Source of the DNA: Dehalococcoidia bacterium
GTDB lineage: Bacteria > Chloroflexota > Dehalococcoidia > SpSt-223
DNA: 64,000 nucleotides
Direction: 5' to 3'
Assembly: GCA_026003895.1 (NCBI GenBank)
Contig: BPIC01000005.1
Span: 124,001 to 188,000, forward strand
Part shown: in pieces, positions 34,596 through 43,184 of the stretch
Layout of the letters: each line of letters begins with the position of its first letter
Position numbering within the stretch: position 1 is the stretch's first letter
Notes under the pieces: model-generated
What the model saw: the letters and a program-made list of their open reading frames with translations, nothing else
What the model was told of the DNA's origin: nothing
The model's database searches: none
Made by a program: the position numbers and the translations under genes

Positions 34596-36101
34596 ATGAT
34601 GCCTTGGCAAGCGGCTGATTTGGTGATTATCGGCGCGGGAACCGCTGGCCTCCCGCTCGCCATCGAAGCCGCTGATCGCGCCGGAAATGGTCGGGTGTTG
34701 GTGATCGAGAAGCGCCACGACGTTGGCGGGATGCTGCACATCTCGGGCGGGCAATTCAGTGGTGCTGGAACCCGGCGACAACGTGAACGGGGGATCGTGG
34801 ATAACGCCGAGGCGCACTACGCCGACGTCGAGCGAATCGCTCACGGACGGATCACCCACGAACTGCTGGCGATCGCCGTTCGCGAGCAGGGGCCAATGGT
34901 CGATTGGCTCGAATCGCTTGGCTTCGACTTCCATCCCGAGACGCCAGCGCTCGTCTACGGCCACGAGGTGTACTCGACACCGCGCACCTACTGGGGGAGC
35001 GCGAACGGCCTCTCACTGGTGCGGCTGTTCAAACGCGAACTGCAGCGCCGCATCGAGACAGGCACCGTTCGGGTTGTCCTCGGATTACGCCTTACCGACA
35101 TCGTAATGGAGAACGGCGCGGTCGCCGGGGTTATCGTGCAGCCAGTAGCCGAGCGCGACGAGCCGGCAGGTCCGCCCGAGCGGATCGCCACGCCGCGCGT
35201 CGTGCTGGCCACGGGTGGGTTCGGCGCGGCGCCGGACCTGCTCGAGCGGTTCCTCCCGCCAGACGAGCGCGACGTGCTCGCTGCATGCCTCGACCACGCC
35301 ACGGGAGATGGCCTGAGGATCGCCGAGCGGCTGGGTGCGAGCATCGTTGGCTATCGCGGATTCTTGCCGGCAACTGGTCTTCTGCCCGATCCCGACCGCC
35401 CGGGCTTCACGCTGCCGTGGCCAGATTGCCGCTTGATGCTTCAGCGTCAGCGCCGCCTGCCCTATGAGATCTGGCTGAACCGTGCCGGTCGCCGATTCAT
35501 TGCCGAGGATACGCCGTCACCTGAGGAGCGCGAGCGCGCCCTGCTCGCCCAGCCGGACCGGTGGATGGCGGTCATCTGGGACCAGCGCATCATGGAAACT
35601 GCCGATCCCATCTTCGACTCGGACGCCCACGACTGGACGCGGGAACGGATCTTGGCCGAGGCGGAACGAGGGCACTTCATATATCGCGCCGACTCCCTCG
35701 AGGGGCTCGCTCGTCTGCTCGGTCTGGAGCCGTCGACGGTGGTCGAGAGCGTGGCACGATTCAACCGTGCGGTCGCCGCCGGGCGAGATGAGGAGTTCAA
35801 TCGGACGGCGCTGCCCTTGCCGATCACTGTCCCGCCGTTCTACGGGGTGGTGAGTCGCGCAGGCGTGTTTTTGACTCGCGAGGGGTTGCGCGTCGACACC
35901 GACCTGCGAGTATTGGATGTCGCTGGGCGCCCAATCCCCGGGTTGTACGCCGTCGGCGAAGTGATCGGCGCAGCTCAATTCATGGGCGACAGCTATGCAA
36001 GTGGCATGAGCGTCGGTCCTTGTATCGCCCTCGGCCGCCGGCTTGGCCGAATGCTCGGAAACGAGATCGCTCGTCTTCAGCCGACGCAGGACCGCTCGTG
36101 A
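34596..36101 (+). CDS. FAD-dependent oxidoreductase (fumarate reductase/ketosteroid dehydrogenase type)
   Basis: A 501-residue FAD_binding_2 flavoprotein. The dinucleotide motif is ADLVIIGAGTAGLPLAIEAA, followed by an acidic end (VIEKRHDVGG), GGQFSGAGTRRQ, the substrate-domain YGHEVYSTPRTYWG, RVVLATGGFGA and a C-terminal GLYAVGEVIGAAQFMGDSYASGMSVGPC. Members reduce or desaturate unsaturated carbonyl substrates. The next gene (nitronate monooxygenase) overlaps its stop, so they may work on one catabolic pathway. A paralogue sits at 59275. Confidence 0.85.
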   Translation: MMPWQAADLVIIGAGTAGLPLAIEAADRAGNGRVLVIEKRHDVGGMLHISGGQFSGAGTRRQRERGIVDNAEAHYADVERIAHGRITHELLAIAVREQGPMVDWLESLGFDFHPETPALVYGHEVYSTPRTYWGSANGLSLVRLFKRELQRRIETGTVRVVLGLRLTDIVMENGAVAGVIVQPVAERDEPAGPPERIATPRVVLATGGFGAAPDLLERFLPPDERDVLAACLDHATGDGLRIAERLGASIVGYRGFLPATGLLPDPDRPGFTLPWPDCRLMLQRQRRLPYEIWLNRAGRRFIAEDTPSPEERERALLAQPDRWMAVIWDQRIMETADPIFDSDAHDWTRERILAEAERGHFIYRADSLEGLARLLGLEPSTVVESVARFNRAVAAGRDEEFNRTALPLPITVPPFYGVVSRAGVFLTREGLRVDTDLRVLDVAGRPIPGLYAVGEVIGAAQFMGDSYASGMSVGPCIALGRRLGRMLGNEIARLQPTQDRS

Positions 36102-37210
36102 CTCGGCGAAGTCCGCTCCAGACGGCAGTCTGTGACCGGCTCGGTATTCGCTACCCGATCGTGCTCGCCGCGATGGGCTCGACCTCGCGGGGGGTGCCGA
36201 CGCCGCCGCGGCTGGTGGCCGCTGTCTCAGAAGCCGGGGGGCTCGGCATGCTCGGCTCCGCCGGTCAAGAGCCAGAAGAGATTCGGCGCCGAATCGCTGC
36301 CGTCCGCCGCCTGACCGACCGTCCTTTCGGCGTCGGGCTGCTCTTGCCGGTCAGCCGCGCCGACGCCGTCTCGGACCGCGCCGCAATGCGAGCGCTGCTC
36401 CGCGAGCGCTATCCCCAGCATGTCGCGTTTGTCGACGACCTGCGCCAACGTTGGGGCTTGCCGGACGTTGAGGCGAGCGGACCGGTCCTCACCCCAGATT
36501 TGGTCGAGGCGCAGCTCGACGTGGTTTTCGCCGAGCACGTCCCGGTACTCGCCATAGGACTCGGCGATGTCCGGCCGGTGATCGAGCGGAGAGGGGCGGT
36601 CGACGTGACCGTGATAGGCCTTGTCGGGACGCCGCGTCAGGCGCAAGCGCTCGCCGCTGCCGGGGTCGACATCATCGTCGGGCAAGGTTATGAGGCGGGC
36701 GGGCACACCGGTCGAATTGCAACGTTTCCCCTGATCCCCCAAATCGTCGACGCCGTTGCGCCACGGCCGGTGTTGGCGGCAGGCGGCATCGCCGATGGCC
36801 GCGGACTGGCGGCGGCGCTCGCGCTCGGGGCGGCCGGGGTTTGGTGCGGCACCGCGTTCCTCGTTGCTGAAGAATCGGAGATCTATCCCGAGCAGCAGCA
36901 GGCGATCCTCGCTGCCTGTAGCGACGAGTTCGTGGTGACGCGGGCCTATACGGGGAAGACGGCGCGCGATGTGAAGAACGACGTTATCGCCGCCTGGGAG
37001 GCGAGCGGCCTCGAGCCGCTGCCGATGCCCCTGCAGTGGATTTTGATGGACGATTTCGTTGCCGCCGCCGAAGCGGCCGGCCGCATTGAGCTCATCAACA
37101 ATCCTGCTGGTCAAGCGGGTGGACTGCTGAGGTCCCGTCGTCCCGCGGCTGACATTGTCCAGTCGATGGTCGAGGAGGCGCAGGCGATCTTGCGCCGCCT
37201 CTGCGGCTAG
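36098..37210 (+). CDS. Nitronate monooxygenase-family flavoprotein
   Basis: A 370-residue TIM-barrel FMN enzyme starting with GTG in the upstream stop (GTGA). IRYPIVLAAMGSTSRGVPTP, the glycine-rich GGLGMLGS, VDIIVGQGYEAGGHTGR (with the catalytic-type His) and VLAAGGIADGRGLAAALALGAAGVWCGTAF are diagnostic. The family oxidises alkyl nitronates or acts as an enoyl reductase-like FMN enzyme. The true substrate is unknown; its partner is the FAD flavoprotein upstream. Confidence 0.87.
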   Translation: MTRRSPLQTAVCDRLGIRYPIVLAAMGSTSRGVPTPPRLVAAVSEAGGLGMLGSAGQEPEEIRRRIAAVRRLTDRPFGVGLLLPVSRADAVSDRAAMRALLRERYPQHVAFVDDLRQRWGLPDVEASGPVLTPDLVEAQLDVVFAEHVPVLAIGLGDVRPVIERRGAVDVTVIGLVGTPRQAQALAAAGVDIIVGQGYEAGGHTGRIATFPLIPQIVDAVAPRPVLAAGGIADGRGLAAALALGAAGVWCGTAFLVAEESEIYPEQQQAILAACSDEFVVTRAYTGKTARDVKNDVIAAWEASGLEPLPMPLQWILMDDFVAAAEAAGRIELINNPAGQAGGLLRSRRPAADIVQSMVEEAQAILRRLCG

Positions 37211-37281
37211 CGCGGTCTCGACGCCCGCGCCGCCGATTTCCGAACAGGACGTTTCTCGAACCGGTATGGCGCCGAGATCGC

Positions 37282-37554
37282 TTACGGCGTCGGGGCTTCG
37301 GTTGCCGCGAGTTTGGCGCGTACCGCGTTCGCGATCGTTTCGTGGTCAGGAAAGCCGCCTTCGCGATACATCGAGTGGACGAGCTCTCCACCGACAGTGA
37401 CGTCGAAGCTGCCATCCTGCCACGGGATGATCTCGATCGCGGAAAGCTGGTCGCGAAACTCGATCATCAGATAGTTCGCGAGCGCGATTGTGTAAGGCTC
37501 GTAGCCACACTCAGCGCAGTAGACGATCTGGACTTTAACTGGCTTCGCCGCCAT
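37282..37554 (-). CDS. SelT/SelW/SelH-like (Rdx family) protein
   Basis: A 90-residue thioredoxin-fold protein starting at the ATG at 37554, which overlaps the stop of the upstream thioredoxin-like gene (TGATG). It has VQIVYCAEC, a CxxC (C13, C16) where the SelW relatives carry CxxU, then IEIIPWQDGSFDVTVGGELVHS and GGFPDHETI. Function is redox-related but not settled for the bacterial members. Confidence 0.82.
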   Translation of the reverse strand: MAAKPVKVQIVYCAECGYEPYTIALANYLMIEFRDQLSAIEIIPWQDGSFDVTVGGELVHSMYREGGFPDHETIANAVRAKLAATEAPTP

Positions 37555-38165
37555 CACGACACCGTTTGGGCAAACGCGCTCTCGACGATGGCGCGGAGAT
37601 CGCGAATGACATCCTGATTGTCGAGGGGCTTCCACGCTTCGCGCGCCGTCGCCATCTCTTGCATCAATTTGGTGCGGATCTCCTCCGGCAATTCAGCGAT
37701 TGAGCGGTCTGGCGGACCGAACTCGGGGTTCCTTTGGTAGAGCTCCTCGCGGAACTTCGTCCGGCGTTCGGTGGCGCTCGCTGGCCGCTCGATCCAAAGG
37801 CCCACCTGATTGAAGTCGTCGTCGAAGAAAACGAAGGTCGGGATCGAACGGAACTTGCCCTGGAACAGCCATTGATCCATCAGGTCGAGGTTCTGATCAC
37901 GCAGGAAGATGCGGACGTTGAGCTTTCCGCTTTCCCGGGCGAGGCGGCCGAGGATCGGCAAGTTGTCAATGACGTCGCCGCACCAATCCTCAGCAAGGAC
38001 CAGCACGTTGAGCGGCCTCGGCAGGTTCCGAAACGCTGCTAGGTCTTCAGGATGGATCTCGAGGCGCTCCTCGTTTTGCTCAAGACGCTCACGGTTTCGC
38101 GTCATCTGCGCCTTAAACTCGTCATAGGTCATGCCCTGGGCGAACCGCTCGGGGGTGACGGTCAT
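37554..38165 (-). CDS. Thioredoxin-family protein with single-cysteine WCGD motif
   Basis: A 203-residue protein; the ATG at 38165 follows TGAGGAGC. The thioredoxin fold is seen in PLNVLVLAEDWCGDVIDNLPIL and SIPTFVFFDDDFNQVG. The active site is WCGDV, with Cys62 and Asp in place of the second Cys, so it is monothiol. An N-terminal helical part (YDEFKAQMTRNRERLEQNEERL) precedes it. It is in an operon with the Rdx protein, which suggests a shared thiol-repair or redox role. Confidence 0.8.
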   Translation of the reverse strand: MTVTPERFAQGMTYDEFKAQMTRNRERLEQNEERLEIHPEDLAAFRNLPRPLNVLVLAEDWCGDVIDNLPILGRLARESGKLNVRIFLRDQNLDLMDQWLFQGKFRSIPTFVFFDDDFNQVGLWIERPASATERRTKFREELYQRNPEFGPPDRSIAELPEEIRTKLMQEMATAREAWKPLDNQDVIRDLRAIVESAFAQTVS

Positions 38166-38297
38166 GCGTTGCTCCTCAGGGTGGGTCCGAGACGTGCGCT
38201 CGGCCAAAATCGTTGCATCCGCAACCACTCTACCACAGAGGGAGCAGGGTGACAAACGTCGCGCTATGCTGTCCCGCACCATCGTTCGAGGAGTCGC

Positions 38298-39206
38298 ATG
38301 ACTAGCAGCTCGTTCACGCAGCCTTGGACCGCGGCAGTTGTCCACGCCCCGCTCTTCGGCGTCCAGACCGACGCCACCGCGAAAGAGACCCAGCGCGCCA
38401 ATGCTCGCCGGATCGCCGAACAAATCGACCGGATCGTGCAAACGTGGGAGCCGTCGCCCCGCTTGCTCGTCTATCCAGTGCTCTGTCTGACCAGCCCGCG
38501 TCGAAACGTCGTCGGTGTCCGGATGGAAACCGTCGCCGTCGAACTGCCAGGCGAGGAATTTCAACCGATCCTCGACGCCTGCCGACGCAACAACTGTTAC
38601 TTTGTCTCAAGTACCCAGGAGCGGACGAGCAAGTTGCCCGGCCGCTACTTCCACACCGGGTTCATGCTCGGTCCAACCGGGCTGGTTTTGCGCTCGCCGA
38701 AGGCGCAGGCGTTCAGCGCTCCGGAGACGACGGCGCTGCGCGATATGGTCGAAGAATACGAAGCCGCGTTCGGCAGCGGTTCGGTGCTGCCCGTCGCGAC
38801 AACCGAGCTTGGGACGTTCGGCTGCCTTGTCGAGTCGGAACTCTATGTGCCCGAGGCAGCGCGTGTCTTGAGGGCGAAGGGTGCTGAAATCATCGTCCAC
38901 CCGACGGTCGAAGCTGGTGAGGATCGCGCCCCGACGCTCGCCCTGAAGCAGGCGGTGGCGTTTGCGACCGGCGTCTACTGGCTCTCGGCGGCTGCCTCGC
39001 GGATCGTCGGATATGCCGACGAATCTCCGCACCTCGGGGCGCTCTCGGTTATCGTGGGTCCCGACGGCGTGATCGATGCCTCGGTCGGGCCGCTCGATGG
39101 CGTCGCTACGGCGACGATCGACCCGGCGAGATTGGTCGAGGTACGACAGCGGACGAAACGTTTCACCGAACCGGCCAAATCGCTTTACCGGACGCTCTAC
39201 CTTTGA
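38298..39206 (+). CDS. Nitrilase-fold protein, apparently catalytically degenerate
   Basis: A 302-residue carbon-nitrogen hydrolase homologue. Length and the beta-strand pattern fit: WTAAVVHAPLFGVQTD, RYFHTGFMLGPTGLVLRSPKAQ, LGTFGCLVESELYVPEAARVL and AEIIVHPTVEAGED. The Glu-Lys-Cys triad is not intact. The expected PE is PV (LLVYPVLCL). The nucleophile position, normally I-C-Y-D, reads L-V-E-S. The lysine region (SPK) may be kept. It may bind an amide substrate or partner without hydrolysis, or use a different mechanism. Confidence 0.75.
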   Translation: MTSSSFTQPWTAAVVHAPLFGVQTDATAKETQRANARRIAEQIDRIVQTWEPSPRLLVYPVLCLTSPRRNVVGVRMETVAVELPGEEFQPILDACRRNNCYFVSSTQERTSKLPGRYFHTGFMLGPTGLVLRSPKAQAFSAPETTALRDMVEEYEAAFGSGSVLPVATTELGTFGCLVESELYVPEAARVLRAKGAEIIVHPTVEAGEDRAPTLALKQAVAFATGVYWLSAAASRIVGYADESPHLGALSVIVGPDGVIDASVGPLDGVATATIDPARLVEVRQRTKRFTEPAKSLYRTLYL

Positions 39207-39811
39207 AGAACCCGCTCGCCGTGGGGAGTGCACCTCGTCACGAGATGGTGACCGGTCCCCGAGAAATGCCGCCGTCTCTCGCAAAGCGGTCACGCCATCC
39301 GACGCCGCCGATCCAAAGGCGAGGGCCGTCGGAGCTGCCCCTGTCGAGCGGCACCACGGCGCGAGAGCGGCGCGGCATCACCGACGTTTGAGGCGGCGTC
39401 TCTCGCCCGCATGCGTGCGGGTCTCGGCATCGCGGTCCAGTCCCGCACGTTTGCGTTACCGAATTGTCGGGTGCGGGGCGTTGCCGGACCGACGCCGGGA
39501 CCGTACCGCGAGCGCGGATCGTTGGTCGCTCCGCGCGCGTGCTCGTGGGTTCGCGACACCGGGACGGCCCGGACTGGCGGTGTCGCTTTGACCCCATCAG
39601 GTCGGCGGGTCGTTCGGGAGCTCTGACGAAGGTCCATCCGTCTCCGAGGCACGATCGGCGTGAAGGTGTGATACACTGACGTGCAGCAACTAAACGAGAG
39701 GCGGGTCGCTCGCTACCCGGTATCCAGCGAGCAAGGAGGAGACGGCCACTCGCCGTCTCTTCGTGTGTTGAGCGCAGGGGCGGTCTCCGCAAGGTTCATT
39801 CGAGGTCGGCT
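39207..39811. other. Long 5' region of nhaA
   Basis: About 600 bases without a supported gene. It contains a CRISPR-repeat-like fragment (39244-39262), a TACACT -10-like element (39672-39677) and two stable hairpins (see the separate entry). Frames across it look random. Confidence 0.5.
39700..39790 (+). promoter_or_regulatory. Structured leader of nhaA (candidate cis-regulatory RNA)
   Basis: Two hairpins lie here: GCTCGCT (39708-39714) with AGCGAGC (39726-39732), and an 8-base-pair stem GAGACGGC/GCCGTCTC (39739-39759) with a 5-base loop. The second stem's GGAGAC could instead pair with a later GTCTCC near 39785. That is an arrangement expected of a switch. Other nhaA genes are known to be controlled by Na+ or Li+ riboswitches, but I cannot match this to a known class. 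Confidence 0.4.
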
Positions 39812-41203
39812 ATGAGCGGAGCAACGCACCGTCATGAACCGCTACCAATGAGTGCTGAGCCGTCGCGGTTCGCGCGCCGCATCGGGATCCCCATCCGACG
39901 ATTTATGTCGACAGAAGCGGCAAGTGGCGCGATTCTGATGGTCGCGGTGCTCGCCGCCCTGAGTTGGGCAAACTCCCCGTGGTCAGCGGGTTATCTCGCG
40001 CTTTGGGCCACTCCGGTTGCGATCTCCGTTGGGGGCTTCGCCATTGACAAGCCCCTCGTCCTCTGGGTGAACGACGGGCTCATGGCGATTTTCTTCTTTC
40101 TCGTCGGTCTCGAAATCAAGCGTGAGTTGTTGTACGGAGAGCTCTCGTCGCCGCGCGCGGCCGCCCTTCCCATAGCCGCGGCGCTTGGTGGCATGGTTAC
40201 GCCCGCTGGCATCTACCTGGCAATCAATGGATTCGGCGAAACATCGCGGGGTTGGGCAATCCCAATGGCGACCGATATCGCGCTCGCTCTTGGCGTGCTC
40301 GCCCTGCTCGGCCGCCGGGCGCCAACCGAACTGCGCGTCTTCCTCTTGGCGTTCGCGATCGTCGACGACCTCGGTGCAATCGCCGTGATCGCGTTGTTTT
40401 TCACCGAGGCGATCTCGTTCCAAGCGCTGCTGATTGGCGCTGGCCTGTTCAGCCTCATCGTGCTGGGCGTGCGAGTTGGGATGCGCTCGCCTCTTGTCTA
40501 TCTGATCTTGGCGGTCCTCTTCTGGGTCGCCATTTTGAAGTCGGGTATCCACGCGACGATCGCTGGCGTGCTCTTGGCAATGGTGGTGCCCGCCTCGGCA
40601 GCGATCGGACCAGATCGCTTCGCCGAGCTGGTAGGCGGCCTCCTCGATCGACTTGAGAAACCTGCTGGGGAGCCGAGTGAAGCGATTGGCACGGTGAGTA
40701 CACTGGTCACGCTGTCAGAAGCGCCGCTGGAGCGCTTGGAGCGGCTCCTTCACCCGTGGGTGAGCTATCTCATTGTGCCGATCTTCGCTCTCGCAAACGC
40801 GGGTGTGGTGCTCTCGGGAGAGGCGCTGGCTGAGGCGGCGACAAGCACCATCACGCTCGGCGTGGCGGCTGGGCTGCTGATTGGCAAGCCGCTTGGCATC
40901 GTTGGAGCAAGTCTCCTGATGGTCCGAGCGGGCTTGGCAGTGTTGCCGCACCACGTTCGCTGGCCGCAGGTGCTCGGCGTCGGGATCCTCGGCGGCATTG
41001 GCTTTACGGTTGCGCTCTTTATTGGGGATTTGGCGTTCGACCTTCCGCAGCAAGAAGCGCTCGCCAAAGTTGGCATCCTCGCTGCGTCCGTTGCCGCCGG
41101 GATTGCTGGCTATCTCGTGTTGCGCCTGACGACGCCGCCCGCGACGACGAACAGTGCGACGTCGGTTTCCCACGGGGCTCGCGAACGTCGGCCCAAGCAT
41201 TGA
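39812..41203 (+). CDS. nhaA: Na+/H+ antiporter NhaA
   Basis: A 463-residue antiporter with about 12 membrane helices. GLEIKREL (99-106), ATDIALALGVLALLGRR with Asp155, and the ion-binding FAIVDDLGAI with Asp185-Asp186 are all present, as is the C-terminal GGIGFTVALFIGDLAF. It exchanges Na+ or Li+ for protons across the inner membrane and serves pH and sodium balance. The first ~30 residues are poorly conserved, so a later start (ATG 39848) is possible. It stands alone behind a structured leader. Confidence 0.95.
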   Translation: MSGATHRHEPLPMSAEPSRFARRIGIPIRRFMSTEAASGAILMVAVLAALSWANSPWSAGYLALWATPVAISVGGFAIDKPLVLWVNDGLMAIFFFLVGLEIKRELLYGELSSPRAAALPIAAALGGMVTPAGIYLAINGFGETSRGWAIPMATDIALALGVLALLGRRAPTELRVFLLAFAIVDDLGAIAVIALFFTEAISFQALLIGAGLFSLIVLGVRVGMRSPLVYLILAVLFWVAILKSGIHATIAGVLLAMVVPASAAIGPDRFAELVGGLLDRLEKPAGEPSEAIGTVSTLVTLSEAPLERLERLLHPWVSYLIVPIFALANAGVVLSGEALAEAATSTITLGVAAGLLIGKPLGIVGASLLMVRAGLAVLPHHVRWPQVLGVGILGGIGFTVALFIGDLAFDLPQQEALAKVGILAASVAAGIAGYLVLRLTTPPATTNSATSVSHGARERRPKH

Positions 41204-41735
41204 AGTCGGATGAACCAAGCGCCTTCATCAGGTGAACGATCGATCAGGGTCGTGGCGGGAGCGAACGCCGCACGTGCCGGTGGTCTGGCGGACCGCCGCA
41301 ACTCCCGTTCCCGACCGGATCGCCACCCTCCGCTGCACGCCCCGGCAGGCAGGTCGAGCCTTTTGACACGATTCGCTGCGCTGCGATCACTCTCCGTTCG
41401 GTCCGTTTCCGCTTCAAGAGATTGCGCTGGCAGGGCACCGTCTCGACATCTCCAATGGCCGCTCGTTCTGGGTTGCGACAAGATAGACCGAGACGGTGTC
41501 GAGATGGCCCGGCGCGATGTCAGAAACGGGGTTTCGCCTCGGGTGCGCCTACCGTTCCGGCGAACGTCGCAGACGAATGCCAATCTCGCGCGCCGATGTC
41601 ACGCGGCGACGCGACGCTCGCTGCCTCGTAGGAGCCTGACATGCGCCGGCAGCCGATCACCAACCGCGGCAGGTGCGCCTGTCGCGGCGTGCCGGCCCAA
41701 GCTCGATCGTGACTGGGCTGAGCGACTGAAGGCGG
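41204..41735. other. Intergenic region without supported gene
   Basis: About 530 bases between nhaA and the convergent rhodanese gene. Frames have no recognisable content or ribosome sites. No clear intrinsic terminator was seen. Confidence 0.5.
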
Positions 41736-42596
41736 CTAGGACTCGATCGCTGGATTTTCGATTGGGGCGCCGATCATGCTGCCCCACTCGGTCCACGATC
41801 CGTCGTAATTGCGGACGCGCGGAAAGCCGAGCAGCTCGGAAAGGACAAACCAGGTATGTGAGGATCGCTCACCGATGCGGCAATAGGCGATGACGTCCTT
41901 CTCCGGAGTAATACCCTTTGAGGCGTATAACTCACGGAGCTGTTCCGCGGGCTTGAAGGTGCCATCCTCGGCCACAGCCTGCGCCCAAGGAATGTTCTGC
42001 GCACCCGGAATGTGGCCGGCGCGCTGGGCGGTCTCCGTCATACCGGGGGGCGCGATCACCTCGCCGTTGTACTCTGCCGGTGATCGTACGTCGACGAGCG
42101 CCTTCCCGGCGGGTGCACCCACGTATTCCATCACGTCGCGTTGGAATGCGCGGCGACTTTGGTCCAGCACCTTCGCCTTATAGGTGGTCGGCGTGATCGA
42201 CGGCACATCGGTTGTCAGCTCGCGTCCCTCGAGCTCCCACTTCTTCCGTCCGCCATTCATCAACGAGACCCGCTCATGGCCGTACATCTTGGCCACCCAG
42301 TAGGCGTAGGCGGCAAACCAATTGTTGTTGTCTCCGTAGAAAACGAGATGCGTCTCGGGTGTGACGCCCGCCCGGCTGAGCAGGGCTTCCCAAGCCGGCT
42401 TGCTTGGAATGTCGCGTCGCACCCGGTCACTGAGTTCGGTGGTCCAATTGAAGGCGACAGCACCGGGAATGTGACCGCTGTCGTACGCCGAGGTGTCGAC
42501 ATCGACTTCGATAAGGCGGACGTCGGAGTCATTGCGGTGCTCAGCAACCCATTCGGTCGTCACGAGGGCGGCGGGGTTGGCGTAGTCAGACGACAT
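41736..42596 (-). CDS. Thiosulfate/mercaptopyruvate sulfurtransferase (two rhodanese domains)
   Basis: A 286-residue tandem rhodanese. The N-domain (SDVRLIEVDVDTSAYDSGHIPGAVAFNW) is inactive, with Asp in place of Cys (VFYGDNN). The C-domain carries the active loop VIAYCRIGERSSHTWFVL with Cys239, plus LVDVRSPAEYNG. It moves sulfur from thiosulfate or mercaptopyruvate to an acceptor such as cyanide or a thiol. AAAGGAG precedes the ATG. It is the second gene after a conserved hypothetical, 15 bases downstream. Confidence 0.9.
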   Translation of the reverse strand: MSSDYANPAALVTTEWVAEHRNDSDVRLIEVDVDTSAYDSGHIPGAVAFNWTTELSDRVRRDIPSKPAWEALLSRAGVTPETHLVFYGDNNNWFAAYAYWVAKMYGHERVSLMNGGRKKWELEGRELTTDVPSITPTTYKAKVLDQSRRAFQRDVMEYVGAPAGKALVDVRSPAEYNGEVIAPPGMTETAQRAGHIPGAQNIPWAQAVAEDGTFKPAEQLRELYASKGITPEKDVIAYCRIGERSSHTWFVLSELLGFPRVRNYDGSWTEWGSMIGAPIENPAIES

Positions 42597-42611
42597 CGTA
42601 CTCCTTTCGCG

Positions 42612-42980
42612 TTACCAGTCTCGGATGTCACCGTCGTCGATACAGGCGCCGGCGCTGAGACGCATCGTGATGAAATTGGCACTCACCGGAAAGGCGGTGA
42701 GGTGGGCGAGCCAGTGCGCCTGTTCATCCGGCGGCAACCGTTGGGTAAGGTCGGCGACGGAAAGGTGGAGCAGCCGGTCGTTATCGGCGATGCCAAAATC
42801 GATCGACCAACCGGTTGGCGAACGGAGGCGCCCCACCGAATTCGATCGGATGACTCGGTAACCCGGCTGGCTGCGATAGCGATCGAGGAGGCGCGCCTCG
42901 AACCAGACCGGGGTCAGACCAAAGTTCGTCAGCGCACGGCGATACAGCAAGGCAAGCTGTGGCGAGGTGGATCGATTCAA
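42612..42980 (-). CDS. Conserved hypothetical protein in rhodanese operon
   Basis: I place the start at TTG 42980, 7-8 bases after AAAGG. This gives 122 residues; the longer frame into the promoter region lacks conserved content. The protein has PQLALLYRRALTNFGLTPVWFEARLL, YRVIRSNSVGRLRSP, SIDFGIADNDRLLH and FPVSANFITMRLSAGACIDDGDIRDW. The composition looks like a real soluble, partly beta protein with two acidic clusters. I do not recognise a family. It is the first gene of a two-gene unit with the rhodanese. Confidence 0.55.
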   Translation of the reverse strand: MNRSTSPQLALLYRRALTNFGLTPVWFEARLLDRYRSQPGYRVIRSNSVGRLRSPTGWSIDFGIADNDRLLHLSVADLTQRLPPDEQAHWLAHLTAFPVSANFITMRLSAGACIDDGDIRDW

Positions 42981-43009
42981 CGCTCGGCCTTTCTGCGACA
43001 GCGGGCGGC

Positions 43010-43039
43010 AGTATGCGCTCCACGCGACCGAGGCGTCAA
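43010..43039 (-). promoter_or_regulatory. Promoter of hypothetical-rhodanese operon
   Basis: On the minus strand TTGACG (43039-43034), an 18-base spacer and CATACT (43015-43010) lie 29 bases before the TTG start. The -35 region plus downstream sequence (GTTGACGCCTCGGTCGC) is repeated exactly 61 bases upstream. Confidence 0.5.
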
Positions 43040-43101
43040 CCTGGCGCCCGGCCACGGCTTGGACTGGGAGGACATGCGCCCCGCGCGACCGAGGCGTCAA
43101 C
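43024..43101. repeat. 17-base direct repeat in promoter region
   Basis: GCGACCGAGGCGTCAAC occurs at 43024-43040 and 43085-43101, with similarity extending beyond. The spacing of 61 bases is about six helical turns. It lies in the divergent gap between the rhodanese operon and the sigma-factor gene, so it may be a regulator-binding element. Confidence 0.6.
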
Positions 43102-43184
43102 ACCGCGACTCGACCACGTCTGGCTGGCTGGGCTAGAATTCGCGAGGCCCTCGTCCTGACCCGCCCTTCCCCGGGGGACATGGC

